A DNA stretch of 64,000 nt from JAAZKI01 sp012799905 (GTDB lineage Bacteria > Verrucomicrobiota > Lentisphaeria > Oligosphaerales > Oligosphaeraceae). This document shows, one piece after another, positions 34,601-41,527 of the stretch; position 1 is the first letter of the stretch; every line of letters starts with the position of its first letter. The DNA is taken from positions 434,001 to 498,000 of the forward strand of contig JBMNFR010000006.1 of NCBI GenBank assembly GCA_050949415.1, in the 5' to 3' direction. Both the position numbers and the translations under genes were made by a program. A model generated the notes under the pieces. It saw nothing but the letters and a program-made list of their open reading frames with translations, had not been told where the DNA came from and did no database searches.

Positions 34601-37600
34601 AGGGAGAAAGGCGTGATGATGCTTTGGCCGACCGGGTCGGTGCAGGTCCAGCGGGCCGGAGCGAGCGGATCAAGCGGAAAGGAGTTGACGGTGGCGGTCC
34701 AGGGGTGCGGCGCCTCGGCAGCCGGCTTGGCCTCGGTTGCGGCCTCGGTTGTGACTGCGGCTGGGGTCGCTGTCTCCAAGGGGAGTCTTTTGACGGGGAA
34801 GGAGCGCGGGCGGACGTTTTCGAAGGTGATTTTAATTTGAGCCAAGGTCATGCTGTGCACGAAGGTCCAAATTCCGATCAAGCCTTCTTGGATGGCTTCA
34901 GGGTCGGTTTCGGTGAAGATGACTTCATCGTCAAACGAGTATTCCAGTTTATCGCCGATTTTGCGCAGTTTGATGTAGTACCAGGCGCCGTGGATGGGGC
35001 GTCCTTCAGAGACGAGGGGATTGAGGATTCGGCGATACATGCCTTTGCGGCGGCGTGGCACAAGATAGGCGTTGGTGGCGGCGATGCTTTCGCCATTTTT
35101 GTACATCGTTGTCCAGTTTTGGGACAGGTTTTGGTCCCATTCGGTGCAGGCGACGGTGTATCCTCGGCTGGGGCTGGTGCGGTCAGCCATGATGGTGCAG
35201 TTGAGGTTGCCGGCGTCGTCGTAATAGCCCTGTCTGCTTCCGGCGTAGAATTCCAAGGTCAAATCGCCGGCGAAGATTTGTTTGCGCCAGAACGCTCCCA
35301 GGCCGGTCGGTGCTTCGCCGATCATGTGCGACCAGCTGGGCGTGCATTGGAAACGATTGATGATCTGCCAGTCGCCGCCATTCGCCAGCCACATGTACGG
35401 CGATTCGTTGAAGAATTCATCAATGATATTGTCCCGCGTGACTTTGCTTTTGGACATGTCGGTCAGGGTGAAATTCTTAGCCAGGATGCGCGTGCCGAAT
35501 TTTTTGAGGATGGCGTCAATGCGTTGGCGGAGGATGATTTTTTGATTGGCTTCGATCCAGAGGATGGTTCCCTCGTGATGGATGACGTATGGGGCAGGCG
35601 CACCGTCGACGATGGGCAGGTCAGCGGTCACGGTGGTTGGGCTTTGCTCGGGGAAGGCGGTGGCAAGGGTGATTTTGCCGTCAGCGACCGTGATGACGAC
35701 CGGGCCGGTCTTGTCGCCATCAGCCACTGCTAAATGGAGTTCGCTGTTGTTGACGACTGGCAGGCGGATGGCGAAATCGCCGAAGAAGTCGCCTTTGTGC
35801 CAGAGCAGATTAGCGCCGCCGCTGATCCATTGGCCTTCGGGCGAGGCCCAGTGGCGCATAAAGCTGTCAGCCTGGAAGATGGGATTTTTCTGCTCCAGGT
35901 CGCGATAGACCTGGCGGGTGTCGCTCAGGTTGATTTGGCGGTGGACGGCATAGGTGTCGGCGCGTTGCCAGAGTCCGGCAGCGCCTTCGAGGTCGCCTTC
36001 AAGTTGCCAGAGATGGATAAGGACGCCATTGAGTCGGCAGCGCAGGAAGCCGGCGCCGGTGGCGTCGACCATGAGCGTGAACGGTTCGTTGCTGATTTCG
36101 GTTCTGCTCGGGAGAGCAGTTTCCTCCAGAAGTTCTAGGTCGCCCTTGGGCGACACTCGCAGCAGCCGGCTGCAGATGGTTTGGTTATCGAGGCGTTCGA
36201 TTTGGAAGCGGAAGTGCGGCTTTTGGGGGCTCTGCCAGCCGGCGATCAAACCGACGGCCCAAGCGGTGCCGTGGGCGGTCACTTCGTCTTCCAGCAGCAT
36301 GTTTCGATTGTGGGTGCGGCCGAGGATGAGGCTGGCGTCGTCCCGTCCGGCGCCAGCAAACAGGGTTAGGCCGTCGCCCGCAGCCTTTGCTTCTGCCTGT
36401 TCCAGGGCTTTGACCAGGGCGCCTTCGGCGTGGAGCGTGTTATAGCGCAGGTCGGCTGCGTCATGCAGGTGAAAGGCGGTATAGGGTGAGAGCGCGATAT
36501 CGTCAAACCGGAGGCTTTCCGGCGTGTTAGCGAACAGGCCGATTTTGCCGCCGACCGGGAGTTGTTCGGTGACGCGGAAGACTTCAAAGCCATCCAGGAA
36601 GCAGATGATTTCGTTGCCATGCGCCTTGATGCCCGGCTGATACCATTGGTTGGCGTAAAGTGGCGTGTAGGCTCGCGCCAGCACGGTGCGTTGGCCGCGG
36701 TATTGTTTCCAGAGACGGAGTTCGTTCTGGCCAGGGGCGGGGGCGTTCATGCGGATGGTGAAAGCGTAGAAATCGGCCTTGGCTGGGTCTGGGGCCGGCA
36801 GTTCGGCGTCGGGGTCAGCGGGGGTTGGCGGTGTTTCATCGCGGTGATAGAAGACGATGCCGGCTTCGCCATTTTCCAGTTGCAGGGCGCCGGTCAGGTG
36901 GTAGTTGTCAAAATAGTCATAGCCGGTGGTGATGATGGCATCTTGGCTTTGGCCGCCGCCTTTGAGGGAGTAGAAATTCGGTGATTTGTCAGGCACCAGG
37001 GGGGCTTCTTTGGTGCGTTTTTGGTCGGTTTCCGGGCGTTCGACCGCTGCTTGCAGGGCGGTGTGGATGCCCCAGGCACCAAGTTGTATGTTCCACGGAT
37101 ACAGTTCATTGGGTGCGCCTTCCTCAATCATGAAGTCGGTTGTATAGGCGGCTCGTGGAACCGGACGGAAGCGCATTGGTTCGCTGAGAGAGAACAGCGG
37201 GCGCTGGGGCCAGCACACTTCGCCGGGGAGGGCGAACGGCGCTGCCATGATGCCGCGGAGAATGCCGTCCACGTAGAAAGACCATTCATTCTCGCGGAAT
37301 TTGATGGTGATAGGCGTATCAGCGCGTTCTGGGTCAGGGGTCGCCGTGGGGAAGTAGCGCAGGGCGGTCAACGGTCGTTCGTAGCCGCCTGGCAGCTGTT
37401 CTGTCGCCTTCCAGCCATTGGCGCGCAGATCAAGGCGGATAGCGCGTTCAGTGGACTTTTGCACGACCAGGATGCTGGCCGCGCCAGCCTCGCCCCAGGG
37501 GGCGGTGAACTCAATGTTGCCTTCATCGCGGCGGCATTGTACGACGGAATTCCAGCCGCTGGGGGCAGCATGCAGGAGAGCACTGGCGACCAACATGAAT

Positions 37601-37647
37601 GCGAACCACCAGCGCCGGTGGGGCAATATGGCAAAAGAGGTATGCAT
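31681..37647 (-). CDS. Very large secreted protein with concanavalin-like domains (1988 residues)
   Basis: A signal peptide is clear (RRWWFAFMLVASALLHAAPS). Several beta-sandwich regions resemble LamG/DUF1080-type carbohydrate-related domains: DYFDNYHLTGALQLENGEAG to GGKIGLFANTPESLRFDDIA (about residues 245-395), and a second at about 800-950 ending GLIGIWTFVHSMTLAQIKI. A Thr/Ala/Glu-rich linker (ATPAAVTTEAATEAKPAAEA) follows at about 960. The C-terminal third has CBM-like strands (YHLDDLVFGP, TIYLDDMFIHG) and Ig-like FDASGVASLEA/AKDKAGNLS repeats. No catalytic motif was recognised. Probably exported and involved in polysaccharide binding or degradation, with the neighbouring GH28 protein. 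Confidence 0.75.
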   Translation of the reverse strand: MHTSFAILPHRRWWFAFMLVASALLHAAPSGWNSVVQCRRDEGNIEFTAPWGEAGAASILVVQKSTERAIRLDLRANGWKATEQLPGGYERPLTALRYFPTATPDPERADTPITIKFRENEWSFYVDGILRGIMAAPFALPGEVCWPQRPLFSLSEPMRFRPVPRAAYTTDFMIEEGAPNELYPWNIQLGAWGIHTALQAAVERPETDQKRTKEAPLVPDKSPNFYSLKGGGQSQDAIITTGYDYFDNYHLTGALQLENGEAGIVFYHRDETPPTPADPDAELPAPDPAKADFYAFTIRMNAPAPGQNELRLWKQYRGQRTVLARAYTPLYANQWYQPGIKAHGNEIICFLDGFEVFRVTEQLPVGGKIGLFANTPESLRFDDIALSPYTAFHLHDAADLRYNTLHAEGALVKALEQAEAKAAGDGLTLFAGAGRDDASLILGRTHNRNMLLEDEVTAHGTAWAVGLIAGWQSPQKPHFRFQIERLDNQTICSRLLRVSPKGDLELLEETALPSRTEISNEPFTLMVDATGAGFLRCRLNGVLIHLWQLEGDLEGAAGLWQRADTYAVHRQINLSDTRQVYRDLEQKNPIFQADSFMRHWASPEGQWISGGANLLWHKGDFFGDFAIRLPVVNNSELHLAVADGDKTGPVVITVADGKITLATAFPEQSPTTVTADLPIVDGAPAPYVIHHEGTILWIEANQKIILRQRIDAILKKFGTRILAKNFTLTDMSKSKVTRDNIIDEFFNESPYMWLANGGDWQIINRFQCTPSWSHMIGEAPTGLGAFWRKQIFAGDLTLEFYAGSRQGYYDDAGNLNCTIMADRTSPSRGYTVACTEWDQNLSQNWTTMYKNGESIAATNAYLVPRRRKGMYRRILNPLVSEGRPIHGAWYYIKLRKIGDKLEYSFDDEVIFTETDPEAIQEGLIGIWTFVHSMTLAQIKITFENVRPRSFPVKRLPLETATPAAVTTEAATEAKPAAEAPHPWTATVNSFPLDPLAPARWTCTDPVGQSIITPFSLNASALLLRNQLGSGAMRLDAALPATPLAETAGWQVRIKRTEGARFNFFYSIGAQDGNGSYRPLKKLYHHITGADFTDAPTWIRAGATTLPAAPHDIGPDRHDWTTVTIWIPSSVRTPEDATQKRMVRPDGFGIERRDAIANGIQGNGPGEAYAISQFVPIFYNRPKIEAESEDTCYVRASLDAPKPPADATLDEQWAELPSQHGLNHAWITLRRQNQSLVQQVAWVEPHPELPFTLAWDNEIGDAVRLTHDADYVDPRLAEITLYCLGKPLTMERFDDQEVIRAVLPKTDDVQKAIADAGAIAFQVKIGAADAQEITLSATAPERRNTPPALMAVEGFSPIVMTFENGAPESLQFSNQRMAIRQSDDRQGAFLQVRNTAYEQALETPFSMNFSMANYPLVQFRYRAWDMAQVSLSFRNSHYVRLAPDDSSKALAVRHAHDLVFDETWRTWLGIAADAFVNQPFSVARFTPSSFKIASIGSPDQTGRYSRYHLDDLVFGPAVKTAEQLSCTPRFYDADGVTDVFSAILPGATPATDVEEQKLAALTWTRHDPGSAITPSLKDIPDGICHLLLKAKDARGLESHITDLPFLLDTKPMTAKTAIVASNHPHHNGTMLTVTFDNSGAAPWSIEKAKFFVVGKEIPMPQWTNVYAHSKTSDQLQLNHPFLFRNHLNQGKDGDVFEFAIDNIIDGAGNQTERVTVPVKIDYASDKTGPSWYSLTFGASVNWFINWDGCRSSSAQLTPGRYNSLDVINNTGRTPFLSHGTYHSRGDLSQAVAWQPTQHPCLSFRLANNNPRSDTTFRIVLTTTADRAYTISLTKPGTAATELNRSKTFTWIEGQWQRVSFNVLEALQKIGVAEDAIKNLTFKSIEFQRRGAKHRDTIYLDDMFIHGPAEADKPDLLKWTAFDASGVASLEATAVDDLNKDLWTHSFTDLANTDLNALRAKFKGQQWFRCQAKDKAGNLSVAFWLPLFAE

Positions 37648-37837
37648 GAGCAGGAAAATTGATTAGCGTGAGGCCATGAGAAATCCGGAAATCAGGCTTG
37701 CGGTTGTAATAACATTTAACGCTTGGCGGGCTGCTATTATTGGCTTATTTTCGCCTGGAGCCGTCTGCCTCGGGCATCAAGCCCGTTTTTTGCTTAATGT
37801 TATGGCTATATATAATTTGACGGCTAATCGGTCGCCG

Positions 37838-38030
37838 ACTGATGATGCTCGGAGTCCCGGCAATTAGCCGAGCTAGGCGTCCCGGGTAAGACACTTTAGT
37901 GGACAGTGGACAATGGACGGAAGTGGACATTAGCGGACTTCAGTAGACGATGGACTGTGGACTGAAATGGACTTTAGTGGTGAGTGGACGTGGACGGACG
38001 TGGACAATAGTGGACGGTGCCGGTCGTGGG
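37838..38030. repeat. Inverted copy of the GGAACTCCGAG module and GTGGAC tract
   Basis: Read on the minus strand, 37905-37838 gives CACTAAAGTGTCTTACCCGG, then GGACTCCGAGCATCATCAGT, matching the module at 43970-44056. From 37898 to 38015 the plus strand repeats TGGAC every 6-12 bases with variable spacers (GTGGACAGTGGACAATGGAC and so on). The interval 37648-37837 before it shows no gene. Confidence 0.85.
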
Positions 38031-38042
38031 AAGTACCGTCAT

Positions 38043-38376
38043 CCCCTCGCCCCTCGCCCCTCGCCCCTCGCCCCTTACGAATTATGAATTATGAATTATG
38101 AATTATGAATTATGAATTATGAAATGCGCCTCAGCATTCAACATTCAGCATTCAGCATTCAGCATTCAGCATTCTCGCCCCTCGCCCCTTACGAATTATG
38201 AATTATGAATTATGAATTATGAATGACAAATGCGTCTTCAGCATTCCCCCTCAGCATTCAGCATTCAGCATTCAGCATTCAGCATTCAGCATTCCGCCCC
38301 TCGCCCCTCGCCCCTCGCCCCTCGCCCCTAGAAAAAGCCCCTCGCCCCTCGCCCCTAGAAAAAGCCCCTCGCCCCT
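38043..38376. repeat. Interleaved arrays of three heptanucleotide repeats
   Basis: Three different 7-base units alternate: CCCCTCG (38043-38076, 38176-38189, 38295-38376), AATTATG (38080-38122, 38194-38224) and AGCATTC (38134-38174, 38241-38294). The last block contains AGAAAAAGCCCCTCG interruptions. The array stops four bases before the mutL stop codon. All units being seven bases long resembles cyanobacterial STRR heptamers. There are no spacers of the CRISPR type. Confidence 0.95.
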
Positions 38377-38379
38377 AAT

Positions 38380-40263
38380 TTAGCCTTGGAATCGTTTTTC
38401 CAATTCCGCATAGGTGATGTTGACCATGGTTGGCCTGCCATTTGGGCAGGCGTATGGCATGGCGGTGGCGGCCAGGTCGTGGATGAGAGCCTGGATTTCC
38501 TGGTTGGTGAGGCGGTCCCGGGCCTGGATGGCATGTCGGCTGGCTGCTTGGGCGACGTGAATGGCGTTTTGGCGGCTGGAGACTATGCTGCTGCGGCGCA
38601 GGTCGTCAAGGATGTCGCGCATGGCCTTGCCGATGTCTGAGTTGGGGAAGGACGCTGGCACGGCGGTGACGAGGAAGGAGTTGCCGCCAAAGGGTTCCAG
38701 GATAAAGCCGAGATCGGCAAAGTTATTCAGGCTGGTGCGCAGAAAACGCGCTTCATCGAGGGTGAGATTCAGGGTGACGGGCAGCAGCAGAGGCTGGGTT
38801 TGGACGCGGTGGCTGTTCAGCGCTTTCAGCAGGCGTTCAAACACGATTCGTTGCTGGGCGGCGCGCAGGTCGATGATGACCAGGCTATTCGGGCTTTCGG
38901 CGAGGATGTAGCGCTGTCCAAGATGGCCGCAGAGTCGCAATGCATTGAGGACGCCCTGCTGGGCTGACGGCGCGGGCGGGCAGGGAACGTCGGTTGCTGA
39001 TGTTGTGTCGTCTTGAATTGGCGGCAATGGCTGGCGTTCGGGCGTGGCGCTGGCTGCGTCAGGTTCGGTCGCCCTGCTGCTGTCGTCTGTCAGCGGCGTT
39101 GGCTGGGGGGGATGCCAGGGGGGCGGGGGGCTGGCGTCTGTCGGTCGTGGCGGCGGCGGCAGCGGGAGGGGGAGGGGCATTTGCCGCGTTGGTGTGACCG
39201 GCGGTTCGGCCTGGATTTCGGGCGGGGGCTGCGGCAGGGAAACGACGCCGGTGCTTTCCGGGTCTTCGCCGCCTGGCAAGTTGCGCAAGGCTCGCCGCAG
39301 GGCTGCGGCCACGATTGCGCTTACTTCGCGCGGTTCGCGGAAGCGGACTTCGCGTTTGGATGGATGGACATTCACGTCGACCCGTTCCGGCGCCAGGTCG
39401 AGATACAGCACTGTGCCGGGATAGCGGCCGCGGGTGACCAGCGTGTCGTAGGCGTCTCGGATGGCGAAAAAGACGGTCTCGGCAGCGGCGGCGCGACCGT
39501 TGATGATGATTCTCTGTTCGCGCCGTGATGAGCGCGTAAAACCGGGTTTGGTGATGAAGCCTCGGACGGTGATGCCGTTTTCGCTGTAGGACACTGGCAG
39601 CATGGCGGCGTAAGTGTCTTTGCCCAGCAGGGCGGCCACGCGCTGGCCAAGGTCGGCGTTGGCATTGGCGCGCAGCTGCTCGCGGCCATTTAGATGCAGG
39701 GATAAGGTCAGGTCAGGACGCGCCAGAGCCAGGTTCAGCATCATTTCTTCAATGTGAGAATCTTCGGTGTCAGCGCTCTTGAGGAATTTGCGCCGGGCCG
39801 GCAGATTGCCGAACAACTGGCTGACGCGGATATGGGTGCCAGGGGCGCAGCCGCAGGGGCGGACATCGCGGATGGCGCCGTAGTCGACGATGATTTCCGT
39901 GCCAATGTCATCTTCGCGCCGGCGAGTCTGCAAGACAAAGCGGCTGACAGCCGCGATGCTGGGGATGGCTTCGCCGCGGAAGCCGAGTGTGCTGATCTGC
40001 CCAACGTCGGCATTTTCAGTGATTTTGCTGGTTGCGTGGGTTTCCAGGCAGAGCAGCGCGTCGTCGCGACCCATGCCGCTGCCATTGTCGATAACCTGGA
40101 TGAGACGTTGTCCGCCCTGCTCGGCATTGACCCGAACCCGGGTGGCGCCGGCGTCAATGGCGTTTTCGACTAATTCCTTGACCACCGAGGCCGGCCTTTC
40201 GATCACTTCACCGGCGGCGATGCGGCTGACCACGTCAGATGGGAGAATGTGGATATTGCTCAT
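38380..40263 (-). CDS. mutL: DNA mismatch repair protein MutL
   Basis: 627 residues. The GHKL ATPase domain is intact: KELVENAIDAGAT with Glu30, DNGSGM at 59-64 and THATSKI, then GFRGEAIPSI. A Pro-rich linker (~residues 350-440) joins the C-terminal dimer domain. The endonuclease motif DQHAxxERxxYE seen in endonuclease-type MutL is here LRAAQQRIVFE after D, lacking the His, so strand nicking is doubtful. Heptamer arrays lie four bases after the stop, and a repeat core begins at the start codon itself. No good ribosome site is visible because the leader is repeat sequence. Confidence 0.95.
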   Translation of the reverse strand: MSNIHILPSDVVSRIAAGEVIERPASVVKELVENAIDAGATRVRVNAEQGGQRLIQVIDNGSGMGRDDALLCLETHATSKITENADVGQISTLGFRGEAIPSIAAVSRFVLQTRRREDDIGTEIIVDYGAIRDVRPCGCAPGTHIRVSQLFGNLPARRKFLKSADTEDSHIEEMMLNLALARPDLTLSLHLNGREQLRANANADLGQRVAALLGKDTYAAMLPVSYSENGITVRGFITKPGFTRSSRREQRIIINGRAAAAETVFFAIRDAYDTLVTRGRYPGTVLYLDLAPERVDVNVHPSKREVRFREPREVSAIVAAALRRALRNLPGGEDPESTGVVSLPQPPPEIQAEPPVTPTRQMPLPLPLPPPPRPTDASPPPPWHPPQPTPLTDDSSRATEPDAASATPERQPLPPIQDDTTSATDVPCPPAPSAQQGVLNALRLCGHLGQRYILAESPNSLVIIDLRAAQQRIVFERLLKALNSHRVQTQPLLLPVTLNLTLDEARFLRTSLNNFADLGFILEPFGGNSFLVTAVPASFPNSDIGKAMRDILDDLRRSSIVSSRQNAIHVAQAASRHAIQARDRLTNQEIQALIHDLAATAMPYACPNGRPTMVNITYAELEKRFQG

Positions 40264-40446
40264 ATTACTGTCGGCCGAAATCTTGTTTTCGGGGAAAGAT
40301 TTTCTTCAAATCAGCGCTTATGTGTCACCCTCGCCCCTCGCCCCTCGCCCCTCGCCCCTCGCCCCTCGCCCCTCGCCCCTCGCCCCTCGCCCCTTTCCTG
40401 AGGCCGCTAGTCGTCGGAACTCCGAGTATCAATTAGTGACCGATTA
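40263..40446 (+). repeat. Core copy, CCCCTCG array and GGAACTCCGAG module between mutL and rlmN
   Basis: The core (ATTACTGTCGGCCGAAATC, then GGGAAAGATTTTCTTCAAA) starts at the mutL start codon. GCGCTTATGTGTCACCC follows, as in the composite repeats, then about nine CCCCTCG units (40328-40395). The module CGGAACTCCGAGTATCAATT at 40415-40434 lies inside the 3' end of rlmN. These pieces together fill the gap between the two genes. Confidence 0.9.
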
Positions 40447-41489
40447 CGGTCAGTCTGCTGGCGGAGCTGTCCGCAGGCGGCCTGGATGGCAAAGCCCTTG
40501 CGTCGGCGGATGGTGGCCTGCACCCGGCGGTTGACCAGGACATTGAGGAATCTTTCGCAGTCGCCGCGCTCCGGGGGTTGGAAATTGCCCTCCGGGCTAT
40601 TGCAGGGGATGAGATTGACCTTGGCCTGGATTTGCTTGGCGATATTGGCGAGTTTGGCAGCGTGTTCGAGTGCGTCGTTGGTGTCTTTGATGAGGACGTA
40701 TTCCAGGGTGACCATGCGGTTGGTGGCGGCGCGGTAGTACTCGCAAGCGGTCAAGATATCGGCCAGTGGATGGCGGTGGCGGGAGGGGATCAGTCGGGCG
40801 CGCAGCTCGTCAGTCGGGGCATGGAGGGAGACCGCCAGGTTCCAAGGGCGATGCTGGTCAGCCAACCGCCGGATGCCTTGGGGGATGCCGCTGGTGGAGA
40901 CTGTCACCTGCCGGGCGCTCAGGCCAAGGCCGTCCGGCGAGCAGATCGTCTCCAGGGCGATATTGAGATGCTCAAAATTGTACAGCGGTTCGCCCATGCC
41001 CATGACCACGACGTTGCTGACCCGGCGGCTGTGTTCGCGGCTGGCGACGATCACTTGGTCAATGATTTCCGCTGGACTCAAGTTGCGGACAAAGCCCTGC
41101 CTGCCAGTGGCGCAGAAGACGCAGCGAACCGCGCAACCGACCTGGGTGCTGATGCAGGCGGTCGTCCGGCCTGGGGTGCAGATCAGGACGCTTTCAATGG
41201 TATTGCCGTCGTGGAGGCGGAGCAGCCATTTGACTGCGTCGTCGTCATCGCGCTTGGTTTCGACTGGCACAGTGGTGCAGAAGTCGAAGTCGCGGGTCAA
41301 TTCTTGCCGGAGTTCTTTTGGAAGGTTGGTCATCTCTTCCGGGGAGACGGCTAGTTTCTGATAGACCCAATCCATGATTTGGGCAGCGCGGAATTTCGGC
41401 TGATTGTGTTTAGCGAGCCATTGTTGCAGTTCAGCGAAAGGCAGTGAGCGGATGGGTTGCGGCATGGGTAGTGATTGTGGTTGACGCAT
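40407..41489 (-). CDS. rlmN: 23S rRNA A2503 methyltransferase / tRNA A37 methyltransferase RlmN
   Basis: 360 residues. The radical SAM cluster is CAVRCVFC, followed by NVVVMGMGEPLYN. The conserved methyl-carrying Cys is expected near the C-terminus, where CGQL is seen. It methylates C2 of A2503 in 23S rRNA and A37 of some tRNAs. The last 12 or so residues (RNRSLIDTRSSDD) are encoded by a dispersed intergenic repeat (40415-40445 minus strand), so the native stop appears to have been lost. The start at 41489 has no clear ribosome site; Met at 41465 is an alternative. Confidence 0.95.
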   Translation of the reverse strand: MRQPQSLPMPQPIRSLPFAELQQWLAKHNQPKFRAAQIMDWVYQKLAVSPEEMTNLPKELRQELTRDFDFCTTVPVETKRDDDDAVKWLLRLHDGNTIESVLICTPGRTTACISTQVGCAVRCVFCATGRQGFVRNLSPAEIIDQVIVASREHSRRVSNVVVMGMGEPLYNFEHLNIALETICSPDGLGLSARQVTVSTSGIPQGIRRLADQHRPWNLAVSLHAPTDELRARLIPSRHRHPLADILTACEYYRAATNRMVTLEYVLIKDTNDALEHAAKLANIAKQIQAKVNLIPCNSPEGNFQPPERGDCERFLNVLVNRRVQATIRRRKGFAIQAACGQLRQQTDRNRSLIDTRSSDD

Positions 41490-41527
41490 AGTTGGGAAAG
41501 GGCGCGGTCTGTCGGAGCAGGAGCCGT

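Noticed and set aside
38043..38376. CRISPR array
   Set aside because: Units are 7 bases with no unique spacers and no cas genes nearby.
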